16,168 bases of DNA from DATGSF01 sp035302865 (GCA_035302865.1 DATGSF010000015.1:1-16168); one strand, 5' to 3'; positions 1 to 8,556 are shown, counted from the first letter of the stretch. Made by a program: numbers and translations. Notes: generated by a model not told the origin, from the letters alone.

Positions 1-2
1 GC

Positions 3-95
3 CATATTTTGCAACTTTTGGTCGAGGGACAAGATAAGGATTATTTTACCATTCATGCGGAGGAGGACTCTGTCCTCTTTCGCTTGAAAAAATAA
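3..95 (+). CDS. 3' end of an unidentified gene (5' part outside window)
   Basis: An open frame enters from the left edge and ends at a TAA at 93-95. The 30 visible residues end in HAEEDSVLFRLKK. This looks like the charged C-terminus of a soluble protein, but it is too short to assign a family. The stretch is visibly richer in G+C (about 42% over the first 90 bases) than the rest of the window. The other two forward frames close within it at 34-36 and 85-87, which supports this frame. It converges on the minus-strand gene ending at 211. A chance frame cannot be excluded because no start is visible. Confidence 0.45.
   Translation, partial: HILQLLVEGQDKDYFTIHAEEDSVLFRLKK
61..79 (+). terminator. 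Possible terminator-like hairpin inside the end of the first gene
   Basis: GAGGAC (63-68) and GTCCTC (72-77) form a perfect 6-bp stem around the loop TCT, extendable by a G-T and an A-T pair. A short T run follows at 78-80. It overlaps the last codons of the partial gene, so it may be coincidence. The T tract is short for an intrinsic terminator. Confidence 0.25.
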
Positions 96-210
96 TCAAT
101 ATCTAATAAACCTCGTGTTGCATTTATGACTTGAATTTAAGTTTAATAAAATTCTTCAAGCAAATTATTATACAACTTTTATCTTTCTGTTTCACAATTT
201 AATTCTGAAT

Positions 211-1176
211 TTAGATCTTTTTCCTCTTTAATGTTTTCATTAGCTTCATAAAAAAAGTCGGACCCATTATACTGGATGGTATTTTTAAAATGTTTCCTTG
301 TTCCTTAAGTTTTCCATCTTTATTAAATATTTCTATATAAGCTTCTTTTAAATCAATTATATCCTTTTGTTGAAAAATTCCATATTCAAATAAGTAATAA
401 TGGTATTTTTCCTCCTTATTTAAAACTAAAATAAGTCTCTTTTCATTTAATTCCTCCACTCTGAAAACATTATCCTCAATATCTTTAAAACTTTTAATCC
501 CTTTACCTATTTCATCAAAAAGCTTCAATTTGTTATTTTTCACACCTATTTCTAAGCGTTTTTTATTATTAATATAATATTTATACACTTCATCCACTCT
601 ATCTTCTTTGAAAATTAATTCATTTTGAGGAGTATAGACTTCATTATACTCAAATGCCTGTCGTCTTTTGTCACAATTTTTTGAAATCATTTTTTTATAC
701 AAGCTTCCATCTGTATACCAATAAGATGTAATACTATCAACTTGATAAAAAAATTCAGTACGTTTTTTGTACTTATGGTCAAATTTGTACATTTTAGTTA
801 AATAGCCATCTTTAATATAGAAAATATTTACAATATCACCTCCTGTATTTTTAAAAAATATTTGACCGTTTATATGAGTGTTTTTATCAAAAGAAAAAGA
901 AGCTTCCTTTCTTTCTCCTAATTGTAAAAAGTAATTACCAATTTCTAAGTCGTCTTTGGTAATTACTTTATTATTTTTATCTACTAATTGATAAATATAT
1001 TTATATTCGGTTGAATCATCTTGGATAAGCAGAATTGTATATTTATTATCATCTAATTCTTTTCTTTCCAAAACATTCTGACCATAGGAATGCGAAAAGC
1101 TTGCCTTAATGAAAATTAATATAATAGCAATAATTGGTATTAAATGAAAGGTTTTATATTTACTATTTTTTTTCAT
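211..1176 (-). CDS. Hypothetical secreted or membrane-anchored protein, MORN/YwqK-like segments
   Basis: The protein has 321 residues when started at the ATG at 1176-1174. The frame also extends to a TTG at 1203, but ATG-AAA-AAA followed by a hydrophobic stretch is a normal signal-peptide start. Residues about 10-26 are hydrophobic, then SHSYGQ follows, so export with cleavage near residue 32 or an N-terminal anchor is likely. The rest is soluble and rich in lysine, tyrosine and acidic residues. Two short segments, YWYTDGSLYKKM (about 152-163) and EIFNKDGKLKEQGN (about 282-295), resemble the repeating units of MORN_2/YwqK-type proteins. This likeness is weak and by eye only. The gene lies 31 bases downstream of alaS on the same strand and is probably co-transcribed with it. 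I do not recognise its function. Confidence 0.8.
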   Translation of the reverse strand: MKKNSKYKTFHLIPIIAIILIFIKASFSHSYGQNVLERKELDDNKYTILLIQDDSTEYKYIYQLVDKNNKVITKDDLEIGNYFLQLGERKEASFSFDKNTHINGQIFFKNTGGDIVNIFYIKDGYLTKMYKFDHKYKKRTEFFYQVDSITSYWYTDGSLYKKMISKNCDKRRQAFEYNEVYTPQNELIFKEDRVDEVYKYYINNKKRLEIGVKNNKLKLFDEIGKGIKSFKDIEDNVFRVEELNEKRLILVLNKEEKYHYYLFEYGIFQQKDIIDLKEAYIEIFNKDGKLKEQGNILKIPSSIMGPTFFMKLMKTLKRKKI

Positions 1177-1207
1177 TCCATTATCTTCGTTTTCATTTCC
1201 CAACTTT

Positions 1208-3844
1208 TCATTCTTCTAAGCTTTTCTTTACTGTATTTAATACCTCTTCCAATCGGCTACTATCTTGTCCTCCTCCAGCGGCTAAATTTTTACTTCCGCC
1301 ACCTCCTCCACGGATAATTTTCGAAACCCATTGTCGCATCATATTTGGAGCAGTTTCAAAACCTTTCTCTAAAGCTGCATCATTAATACCTATTGCAACT
1401 TGTGCTTTATCATTAATTTTCGCAACTAAGACTACAACAGCAGGATTTTCTTTCTTTTTTACTAAGTCATTAGCAATACTTTTTAAAGCTTCACCCTCTT
1501 CAACTTGTAATTGTTTCGCTAAAAACTCCACTGTTCCATTCGAAGTGGAAATTGCATGAAATTGCGAATTTAACTCTGCAACGATTCTTTGGTTTTCTTT
1601 TACCAGTAAACTTTGAATACGTTTTTCTAATTGTTGTTTGTCTTCTAATAGTTTTGCAACTGCTTGTAATGGATTTTTAGTTTTTAGTAAATTAACGACT
1701 TCTTTATTTTCTTGAACTTTTTCATAAACATATTGTATTGCTGCTGCACCCGTCAATGCTTCAATACGGCGAATTCCAGCTGAAACTGATGTTTCTTGCG
1801 TAATTACAAAGACTCCAATCATACCTGTTTGATTAACATGCGTACCACCACATAATTCGATGGAGTATGTATCATCCATGGTAACTACTCTTACTTTTTC
1901 TCCGTATTTTTCTCCAAAAAGTGCCATTGCGCCTTTTTTATCTGCTTCTTCTCTGCTCAACCATTGCACTTTAACAGGAATATTTTCTCTAATTTTTGCA
2001 TTTACTAATTTTTCCACCTCTCGAATTTCATCGTCTTTCATTTTAGCAATATGAGAAAAATCAAAACGCAAAGAATCGGGACCTACATATGATCCTTTTT
2101 GAGCCACATGTTCCCCTAAAACTTTTCGTAAAGCTGCATGTAATAGATGTGTAGCAGAGTGATTATAGGTTGTATTCAATCTTCTTTCAAAATCTACTTT
2201 TGCGCTAACTTCATCTGTCCATTTTTTAGGAAATTGTGCAACCTGTTGAATGATTACATCATTTTCTTTAAAAGTATTAATCACTTTTATTTCTTCTTCA
2301 TCAAAGATTAAACTCCCTTGATCTCCAATTTGCCCACCACCTTCTGGATAAAATGGTGTTTTCTCTAAAACTATATGAAATTGTACTTTATCTCCTTTTA
2401 GTCTTACTGTTCTATAGCGTAAAACTTTAGTATGTTCCAACAAGTCTTCATATCCAACAAATTCCACTTCTCCATCATCTAAAATTTGCCAATCATCAGC
2501 AGTAAATGTCGTTGCAGCTCTACTTCTATTTTTTTGCTCTTCCATACTTTTTTCAAAGCCTTTCAAGTCAACATTTATTCCATATTCTGATGCAATTAAA
2601 GTAGTAAGATCTAAAGGGAAACCATAGGTGTCATATAATTCAAAAGCTTCTTCTCCAGGAATTATTTTATCTTTTTGATGTTTTTCCATCAAAATATCCA
2701 TTTTGTGCAATCCTTTATCCAAGGTTCTTAAAAAAGACTCCTCTTCCTCTAAGATAACTTTTGAAACGAAATCAATTTGTGCATATAATTCATCAAAAAC
2801 TCCTTTAAAGCTTTCTGATAAAAATGGAATCATTTGGTGAATTAATGGTTTCTCATATCCTAAATGAGAATAGTAGTAACGCACTGCTCTTCTAAGAATT
2901 CGTCGAATAACATAACCAGCACCAACATTCGATGGCAACTGTCCATCTGCAATTGTAAAAGCAACTGCTCTAATATGATCAGCAACAACTCGGAAAGCTA
3001 TATCTTTCAAAGAATCACTTCCTTCGTATTTCTTTCTTGTTAATTTTTCAATTTCTTGAATTAATGGTAAAAACACATCAGTATCATAATTACTTTGCTT
3101 TTTTTGCAAGACTCGTACCAAACGTTCAAAGCCCATTCCTGTATCCACATGTTTTTCAGGAAGAGGGAGCAATTTACCGTCTCTTTGACGATTAAATTCC
3201 ATGAAGACATTATTCCAAATTTCAATTACTTGCGGATGATCTTCATTTATTAATTCACGTGCATCAATTTTATTTTTTTCTTCCTCTGTTCTACAATCAA
3301 CATGAATTTCCGAACAAGGACCACAGGGACCAATATCACCCATTTCCCAAAAATTATCCTCTTTAGATCCTTTTAAAATTCTATCTTCAGGTATCCATTT
3401 TTTCCATTCATCATAAGATTCTTGATCAAATGGTAAGTTTTCTTTAGGATCACCTTCAAAAACAGTTACATACAAATCTTCTTTAGGAATTTTATATACT
3501 TCCGTTAATAATTCCCATGACCAAGCGATTGCTTCAGCTTTGAAATAATCTCCAAAACTCCAATTACCTAGCATTTCAAACATAGTATGATGGTATGTAT
3601 CCACGCCTACCTCTTCTAAATCATTATGTTTTCCACTTACTCTTAAGCATTTCTGAGTATCAGCCACTCTTTTATATTTAGGAGTTTTCGTTCCTAAAAA
3701 ATAATCTTTAAACTGATTCATTCCTGAATTAGTAAAGAGTAAAGTAGGGTCATTTTTTACCACAATAGGAGCAGAGTCCACAATTTGGTGTTGCTTAGAG
3801 ATAAAAAAATCAAAAAAAACTTTTCTAATTTCACTTGCAGTCAT
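1208..3844 (-). CDS. alaS: Alanine--tRNA ligase
   Basis: Cytoplasmic class II aminoacyl-tRNA synthetase that charges tRNA-Ala, and essential for translation. The 878 residues match the usual full length. The N-terminal catalytic domain has FTNSGMNQFKD (37-47) and HHTMFEMLGNWSFGDYFK (85-102), with class II motif 3 at GFERL (238-242). The editing domain has the zinc-type HSATH (562-566) and CGGTH (665-669), so deacylation of Ser- or Gly-tRNA should be intact. The C-terminal C-Ala/DHHA1 part ends with the typical RGGGGGSKNLAAGGGQ (845-860). The start is the ATG at 3844-3842. It is divergent from the DUF4271 gene at 3940 with 95 bases between them. Nothing is missing or unusual. Identification is certain. 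Confidence 0.99.
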   Translation of the reverse strand: MTASEIRKVFFDFFISKQHQIVDSAPIVVKNDPTLLFTNSGMNQFKDYFLGTKTPKYKRVADTQKCLRVSGKHNDLEEVGVDTYHHTMFEMLGNWSFGDYFKAEAIAWSWELLTEVYKIPKEDLYVTVFEGDPKENLPFDQESYDEWKKWIPEDRILKGSKEDNFWEMGDIGPCGPCSEIHVDCRTEEEKNKIDARELINEDHPQVIEIWNNVFMEFNRQRDGKLLPLPEKHVDTGMGFERLVRVLQKKQSNYDTDVFLPLIQEIEKLTRKKYEGSDSLKDIAFRVVADHIRAVAFTIADGQLPSNVGAGYVIRRILRRAVRYYYSHLGYEKPLIHQMIPFLSESFKGVFDELYAQIDFVSKVILEEEESFLRTLDKGLHKMDILMEKHQKDKIIPGEEAFELYDTYGFPLDLTTLIASEYGINVDLKGFEKSMEEQKNRSRAATTFTADDWQILDDGEVEFVGYEDLLEHTKVLRYRTVRLKGDKVQFHIVLEKTPFYPEGGGQIGDQGSLIFDEEEIKVINTFKENDVIIQQVAQFPKKWTDEVSAKVDFERRLNTTYNHSATHLLHAALRKVLGEHVAQKGSYVGPDSLRFDFSHIAKMKDDEIREVEKLVNAKIRENIPVKVQWLSREEADKKGAMALFGEKYGEKVRVVTMDDTYSIELCGGTHVNQTGMIGVFVITQETSVSAGIRRIEALTGAAAIQYVYEKVQENKEVVNLLKTKNPLQAVAKLLEDKQQLEKRIQSLLVKENQRIVAELNSQFHAISTSNGTVEFLAKQLQVEEGEALKSIANDLVKKKENPAVVVLVAKINDKAQVAIGINDAALEKGFETAPNMMRQWVSKIIRGGGGGSKNLAAGGGQDSSRLEEVLNTVKKSLEE

Positions 3845-3897
3845 CGAAAATATCGTTTAATCTTTTACTTTTGTTTTAAATATATACAAATATCGAA

Positions 3898-3905
3898 CAA
3901 AATTA
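3898..3905 (-). promoter_or_regulatory. Candidate Bacteroidota -7 element for alaS
   Basis: Read on the minus strand this is TAATTTTG, which fits the phylum's TAnnTTTG consensus, about 53 bases upstream of the alaS ATG. No TTG-type -33 box is seen at the expected distance, and an 8-mer of this kind is common in AT-rich DNA. Confidence 0.3.
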
Positions 3906-3939
3906 GGAATAATAATGCGTTCTTAATTATTTTGCAGCT

Positions 3940-4917
3940 ATGAAACTAAAACTTTCTTTATATTATTATACATTCATCTTAATTATTTGTAGCTTTTATT
4001 CTAGCTACGGACAAAATAATAATGAAATAAATAACCAAGAAATTACTATTGAAAATCAAATTTCTTCAGACAATAATAAAGAAAACAATAATGAAAATAG
4101 GGAAATTACTCAAGAGCAGGAGGATGGAAATGTAAATTTAGAAATAAAAGAAAAATACATTCCTAAAGAGTATGATTTTCTTTTTCCAATAGATCAAAAA
4201 GAACATCCTGTATTTACCACAAAAAATAAAAAAATATCTAGAATAAAAGAAAAACTTCGATTCAGAAATGCTGGAAAAGAATTTGCTTTTATTTTTTCAC
4301 TGCTTTCCTTATTTATTTTTTCTATTTATTACTATAAAAATCCTATAGTTTTTTCTCATTTATTAGAGGCTTTTAAAAATCCCAACGTTACAAATAGACA
4401 ATTAAAAGAAATGATTCAACAAGATAAGTTGAATAGTTTTATCTTGAATGGAATAGCTGTTTTGTCAATTAGTTTATATTTATTTCAAGTGTTACAAATC
4501 AATGGTGGCGCCCTTTTTTACAACTTTAATTTTTTATATTTATTCGTCTTAGTATTAACTTCTGTACTACTTTTATTAATTTTCCAATACATCATTCAAA
4601 AATTAATTGCATATCTTTTTAGAATTCCTAAAATCATAGATGATACTTTATTTCAATTTTTCCTAACTATAAAGGTTTTAGGTTTAATTTTAATTCCAAT
4701 ATCACTTGCTCTATATTTTATGGATAGTTTTTTTGAGCAAATTTTAATAAGTATTTCTTTTTTTATAATTGCCGTATCATTAATTATTCGATATTTACGG
4801 ACAAAGCCTTTATTTCAATATTTTTTTCGTTCAAGTAAGTTACAATTAATTTTATATCTTTGTGTCTCAGAAATAATTCCGGTTCTTGTATTTTTAAAAA
4901 TCCTCCAAGTATTCTAG
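3940..4917 (+). CDS. DUF4271 family integral membrane protein
   Basis: A 325-residue protein. Residues 1-25 form a signal peptide (hydrophobic LYYYTFILIICSFYSS, then YGQ). Next comes an N/E/Q-rich low-complexity linker (26-70). From about residue 115 there are roughly six hydrophobic helices: 115-132, 166-187, 196-226, 238-260, 266-284 and 301-325. The order (periplasmic linker, SHLLEAFKNPNVTNRQLKE after helix 1, and a C-terminal EIIPVLVFLKIL helix) is that of the Bacteroidota DUF4271 family, whose biochemical role is unknown. It lies directly upstream of the uroporphyrinogen-III synthase gene (47 bases to its ATG). The two genes are commonly neighbours in this phylum, so a link to tetrapyrrole synthesis is possible but unproven. 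The start is the ATG at 3940. No strong promoter motif is seen. Confidence 0.88.
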   Translation: MKLKLSLYYYTFILIICSFYSSYGQNNNEINNQEITIENQISSDNNKENNNENREITQEQEDGNVNLEIKEKYIPKEYDFLFPIDQKEHPVFTTKNKKISRIKEKLRFRNAGKEFAFIFSLLSLFIFSIYYYKNPIVFSHLLEAFKNPNVTNRQLKEMIQQDKLNSFILNGIAVLSISLYLFQVLQINGGALFYNFNFLYLFVLVLTSVLLLLIFQYIIQKLIAYLFRIPKIIDDTLFQFFLTIKVLGLILIPISLALYFMDSFFEQILISISFFIIAVSLIIRYLRTKPLFQYFFRSSKLQLILYLCVSEIIPVLVFLKILQVF

Positions 4918-4964
4918 GAGTTTTTATTATAAAAATACATTAAAAAAAAGAAATTTCATTGAAC

Positions 4965-5750
4965 ATGCAAAATAAAGATAAGGCAAAAAATCAATCAAAT
5001 AAAAGAGAGCTAAAACGTATTTTAGTAACCTTACCAAAGCCGGCAAGTGGACGTTCTCCTTATTATGATTTGGCTGCAAAATACAATATTGAATTGACTT
5101 TTTCTCCTTTTATAAGTGTTGAAGGCTTAACATCTAAAGAATTTAGACAACAAAATGTAAATATTTTAGATTATTCAGCAGTGATACTTGTTAGTAGAAA
5201 TGCTGTTGATCACTTCTTTAGAATTTGTGAGGAAATAAAAATAAAAATACCTCAAAGCATGAAATACTATTGTGCTTCGCAAGCCGTTGCTTTATATTTA
5301 CAAAAATTTATTACCTATAGAAAACGTAAGGTATTTTATTCAGAAGATGGATCTTCTGAACAATTACTAGAAAGCTTACGCAAACATAAAAATAAAGAAA
5401 AATTTATTTTTCCTGTTTCTGAACATACAAAAAATGATTTAAGCCCTGTCTTAAAAGAAGAGGATTTTCATTTTAAGGAAATCCCATTGTATAGAACAGT
5501 AAATAATAATATTTCTGAAGCCATGGCTAAAAATCCAGACTTAATCGTATTCTTCAGCCCTTTTAGTGTTGATACTTTATTTGACTACGATAAGGATTTT
5601 GAACAAGGAGATATGTATATAGCAGCATTTGGTTCTAATACCTGTCAAGCAGTTCGTGACAAGGGTTTACGTTTAGATATTGAGGCGCCTCAACCAGAAA
5701 TCCCATCAATGTCGGATGCAATTATTCATTATTTTGAAAATCAACAATAA
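4965..5750 (+). CDS. hemD: Uroporphyrinogen-III synthase
   Basis: A cytoplasmic enzyme that cyclises hydroxymethylbilane with inversion of ring D to give uroporphyrinogen III, the branch point for haem, sirohaem and cobalamin. The protein is 261 residues from the ATG at 4965; an in-frame TTG lies two codons upstream at 4959 and is less likely. Residues 1-15 are lysine-rich and disordered. The body shows the Bacteroidota HemD pattern: RILVTLPKP (18-26), ILVSRNAVDHFF (74-85), YYCASQAVALYLQKF (101-115), VFFSPFSVDTLF (195-206) and AAFGSNTCQAVRDKGL (220-235). HemD diverges strongly in sequence but the two-lobe layout and these blocks are clear. It is the middle gene of a tight operon: five bases separate it from the NlpC/P60 gene downstream. 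Confidence 0.93.
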   Translation: MQNKDKAKNQSNKRELKRILVTLPKPASGRSPYYDLAAKYNIELTFSPFISVEGLTSKEFRQQNVNILDYSAVILVSRNAVDHFFRICEEIKIKIPQSMKYYCASQAVALYLQKFITYRKRKVFYSEDGSSEQLLESLRKHKNKEKFIFPVSEHTKNDLSPVLKEEDFHFKEIPLYRTVNNNISEAMAKNPDLIVFFSPFSVDTLFDYDKDFEQGDMYIAAFGSNTCQAVRDKGLRLDIEAPQPEIPSMSDAIIHYFENQQ

Positions 5751-5755
5751 TTTAT

Positions 5756-6547
5756 ATGGTTGTTGCATTTGGAATAGTAGAAGTTGCTACAGCAATAATG
5801 CGAGCAGAACCTAGTCATCGCTCTGAACAAGTTAGTGAGTTGCTTTTTGGGGAGAAGTGTATTATTTTTGAAGAAAATAAAGATGATTGGTTATTCATTC
5901 GATCTGAATGGGATCATTACGACGGCTGGATAAAGAAAAGCCAAATCCTATATATAAATGAGAAAGAATACAGTAAAAGCAATAAATTTTTAAGCATTTC
6001 AAAAAACGATTTGCTTTTTAATGAACAAGAAGAAATATCTTTAAGTCCAGGAAGCAATTTATTCCAACTACAAGGCAGACAATTTAAATGGCAAAAACCA
6101 ATACCTTATAAGTTTAAAGGAAAGAAATTAGATTTTCAAAATAACACTTTTAAGGCAAGTACTCTATTAGATTATTGCTTGCTATTTTTAGGCACTCCTT
6201 ATGTATGGGGAGGACGAAGTATACATGGAATTGACTGTTCAGGATTAAGCCAAATTTTGTATAAATTATTCAATATAAAAATTCCAAGAGATGCTTCCCA
6301 ACAAGCGCAAAAAGGAAAAACTATACACTTCTTGATGGAGTCTCAAATTGGTGATTTAGCATTTTTTGATAATGAAGAAGGGAAAATAAATCATGTTGGA
6401 ATTCTTTTGGATCAAAATACAATAATTCATGCTACAGATACTGCTGGAAAAGTAGTTGTAGACAAAATCGATAATGGAGGAATAATAAGTGTTAAGAAAA
6501 AACAGCGAACACATAAACTTCGTTTAATCAAACGCTATGTAGAATGA
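5756..6547 (+). CDS. SH3-domain NlpC/P60 (C40) peptidase
   Basis: A predicted cell-wall endopeptidase of 263 residues that would cut gamma-D-Glu to diamino-acid bonds in peptidoglycan stem peptides. Residues 1-65 form a bacterial SH3-like domain (VATAIMRAEPSHRSEQVSELLFGE, then WLFIRSEWDHYDGWI). A second SH3-like segment spans about 75-125. The NlpC/P60 domain occupies 135-235, with YVWGGRSIHGIDCSG carrying the nucleophile Cys161, NHVGI carrying His213, and IIHAT with His225 as the likely third residue. No signal peptide or membrane helix is visible. It is therefore either cytoplasmic, as in relatives acting on recycled peptides, or exported by an unseen route. The start is the ATG at 5756, five bases after the hemD stop. 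Confidence 0.93.
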   Translation: MVVAFGIVEVATAIMRAEPSHRSEQVSELLFGEKCIIFEENKDDWLFIRSEWDHYDGWIKKSQILYINEKEYSKSNKFLSISKNDLLFNEQEEISLSPGSNLFQLQGRQFKWQKPIPYKFKGKKLDFQNNTFKASTLLDYCLLFLGTPYVWGGRSIHGIDCSGLSQILYKLFNIKIPRDASQQAQKGKTIHFLMESQIGDLAFFDNEEGKINHVGILLDQNTIIHATDTAGKVVVDKIDNGGIISVKKKQRTHKLRLIKRYVE

Positions 6548-6574
6548 TATATAAAGCATATTAAAGCAAAGCAG

Positions 6575-6592
6575 AAAAACCCGAAGTTTTTT
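6575..6592 (+). terminator. Weak hairpin after the NlpC/P60 gene
   Basis: AAAAAC (6575-6580) can pair with GTTTTT (6586-6591) around a CCGAA loop, with the T run as part of the stem. It is an A/T-only stem apart from one pair and sits between the two plus-strand genes. It may attenuate read-through but is too weak to call confidently. Confidence 0.25.
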
Positions 6593-6623
6593 GCAAGATA
6601 TATTCTTCATCCATTTATATTTG
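6591..6623 (+). promoter_or_regulatory. Candidate Bacteroidota promoter of the ABC exporter gene
   Basis: TATATTTG at 6616-6623 matches the -7 consensus TAnnTTTG, and a TTG at 6591-6593 lies 22 bases upstream, close to the usual -33 spacing. The ATG of the exporter is at 6628, only four bases after the element. If used, it would give a transcript with almost no 5' leader. Confidence 0.4.
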
Positions 6624-6627
6624 AAAT

Positions 6628-8436
6628 ATGAAAAAAGCAATACAATTAATAAGCCGCGTTAAAATAGATAGCAAATCTATAATTCTCTATCTTGTAACAA
6701 GTTTATTAGCAGTAGTATTTGCTTTATTCTCTTTTTCTATGTTAGCACCTGTACTCCAAGTTTTATTCATTGGAGAGGACTCTTCAGCGTCTGGAGAAAC
6801 TGCTAATATCATACAAAAAGTAACAGCATTAATTAATGAGTGGATAATCGAAAAAGGACACTTAAAAACCTTAATCATTGTAATAAGTATTGTAGTCATA
6901 GCAACTATTCTTAAAAATTTATTTATATACTTATCGCAGTACTTATTAAATCCTATACGTAATCGTGTTTTAGCAGATTTGCGTTCAAGATTATTCGATA
7001 AAATCTTGATGCTTCCTATCGGATATTTTAATGAAGAACGAAAATCAGATTTAATGTCTAAAATGACTAATGATGTTAATGAGGTGGAAGTTTCTATATT
7101 AAGTGTAATGGAAACAATTATTCGAGAACCCATTACTATTATTTTGACTTTAGCATTGATGATAAAAATAAGCCCTTCATTAACTTTATTTTTATTCTTA
7201 TTCTTACCCTTTGCAGCTTTGTTAATTGGAAAAGTTGGAAAATCCTTAAAAAAACCCAGTCAGGCTGCGCAAGAAATTCTTTCTAAAATAATGGGAATTA
7301 TGGATGAAACCATATTAGGAATGCGGATAGTTAAAGCTTTTAATGCTGAGAAAAATCAAAGAACAAAATTTGAAGTATATAATGAAGAGCATTATCAAAC
7401 TAAAAATAAGATTGCTTTAAGACGGGAAGCAGGTTCACCAATGTCAGAAACCTTAGGAATTATAGTTGTGTGTATCATCTTGTTATATGGTGGTTACCTA
7501 ATATTTGAAACAAATAATACTTCATTAACAGGCCCTTGGTTTATTGCTTTCATTGGTCTTTTTTATCAAATCATCAACCCTTTAAAAAATCTTTCAAATG
7601 CTTTTTATAATATCCAAAAAGGAAGTGCTGCTTTAGATAGGATACAGGACTTATTAGCCACTGAAGCTACTGTTCAAAATATTGAAAATGCAAAAGATGT
7701 AATAGGCTTTAATACTGAAATTACATTCCAAGATGTACAGTTTAATTATGGCGAAAGAGCAGTTCTAAAAAATATAAATTTAGTAATTCCCAAGGGAAAA
7801 ACTATTGCAATAGTAGGCCCCTCTGGTTCTGGCAAAAGCACATTGGTAGATTTAATACCAAGATTCCATGATTTGCATGCTGGTATAATAACTTTAGATG
7901 GTCAAAATATTCGCTCTTATACTTTAGAGTCTTTACGTGCATTAATTGGTGTAGTTTCTCAAGATCCAATTTTATTTAATGATACTATTTATAATAATCT
8001 TGTCATGGGAATGGAAAATATTTCTGATGATAAAATTATTGAAGCTTTAAAAATTGCAAATGCTTACGATTTTGTTCAAAAGAAAGAAGGGAAATGGGAT
8101 TTTATAGTTGGAGATAGAGGTTCTCGATTAAGTGGTGGTGAAAGACAAAGATTAACTATTGCAAGAGCAGTTTTAAAAGATCCTCCAATCCTAATTTTAG
8201 ATGAAGCTACATCCTCTTTAGATACTTATGCAGAAAGACAAGTGCAAATAGCATTACAAAATTTAATGCAAGATCGCACGAGCATTGTAATTGCACATAG
8301 ACTATCGACCATTCAAAATGCAGATGAAATTATAGTTTTAAAAGAAGGCATTATTATTGAAACAGGAACACATGAAGCATTAATTGCTAAAAATGGAGAA
8401 TATGCACAATTGGTAGCAATGCAAGAATTAAAATAA
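6628..8436 (+). CDS. ABC transporter, fused permease and ATPase (MsbA-like exporter)
   Basis: An inner-membrane half-transporter of 602 residues. It works as a homodimer and exports lipids or hydrophobic compounds with ATP. The N-terminal membrane domain (about 15-335) has helices near 18-46, 80-105, 165-200 and 275-318. It also has coupling-helix motifs such as LRSRLFDKILMLPIGYFNEERKSDL (118-142) and GMRIVKAFNAEK (231-242). The nucleotide-binding domain has Walker A GPSGSGKST (397-405), Q-loop SQDP (444-447), signature LSGGERQ (501-507), Walker B ILILDEATSSLD (521-532) and H-loop IAHRLS (555-560). All catalytic residues are present. The length and single fused layout fit the MsbA/lipid A flippase group, but substrate cannot be read from sequence. 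It probably has its own promoter and ends at a strong terminator. Confidence 0.96.
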   Translation: MKKAIQLISRVKIDSKSIILYLVTSLLAVVFALFSFSMLAPVLQVLFIGEDSSASGETANIIQKVTALINEWIIEKGHLKTLIIVISIVVIATILKNLFIYLSQYLLNPIRNRVLADLRSRLFDKILMLPIGYFNEERKSDLMSKMTNDVNEVEVSILSVMETIIREPITIILTLALMIKISPSLTLFLFLFLPFAALLIGKVGKSLKKPSQAAQEILSKIMGIMDETILGMRIVKAFNAEKNQRTKFEVYNEEHYQTKNKIALRREAGSPMSETLGIIVVCIILLYGGYLIFETNNTSLTGPWFIAFIGLFYQIINPLKNLSNAFYNIQKGSAALDRIQDLLATEATVQNIENAKDVIGFNTEITFQDVQFNYGERAVLKNINLVIPKGKTIAIVGPSGSGKSTLVDLIPRFHDLHAGIITLDGQNIRSYTLESLRALIGVVSQDPILFNDTIYNNLVMGMENISDDKIIEALKIANAYDFVQKKEGKWDFIVGDRGSRLSGGERQRLTIARAVLKDPPILILDEATSSLDTYAERQVQIALQNLMQDRTSIVIAHRLSTIQNADEIIVLKEGIIIETGTHEALIAKNGEYAQLVAMQELK

Positions 8437-8460
8437 AAATACTATTATTATGTAATATTT

Positions 8461-8497
8461 AAAAAGCATGTTATCTTAAGAATAACATGCTTTTTTT
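8461..8497. terminator. Bidirectional intrinsic terminator
   Basis: GCATGTTAT (8466-8474) pairs perfectly with ATAACATGC (8482-8490) around a 7-nt loop. A5 precedes it and a T7 run follows, so it works in both directions. It lies between the convergent exporter gene and the M48 protease gene. Confidence 0.85.
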
Positions 8498-8556
8498 AAA
8501 TTTAAAATCTTCACCTATCTTATATTTGAAATGAAATACCGTCAATTATTCTAATA

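Noticed and set aside
130..160. Hairpin between the first partial gene and the next gene
   Set aside because: CTTGAA and TTCAAG can pair, but the stem is A/T-rich with bulges and has no T run on either strand.
1177..1203. Upstream TTG start for the protein after alaS
   Set aside because: The nine extra residues are charged and would precede a normal Met-Lys-Lys signal peptide. The ATG at 1176 is the better start.
1134..1559. Plus-strand open frame of 141 codons opposite the end of alaS
   Set aside because: It lies antisense to the well-conserved C-terminus of alaS and crosses into the neighbouring gene. Its proline run is the reverse of the glycine-rich alaS motif, so it is a shadow.
6687..7133. 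Minus-strand open frame of 148 codons inside the ABC exporter gene
   Set aside because: It is fully antisense to the membrane domain of a clear ABC transporter, with no family likeness of its own.
8521..8528. TATATTTG motif on the plus strand after the exporter gene
   Set aside because: It matches the -7 consensus but no plus-strand gene follows. It is likely chance in AT-rich DNA.
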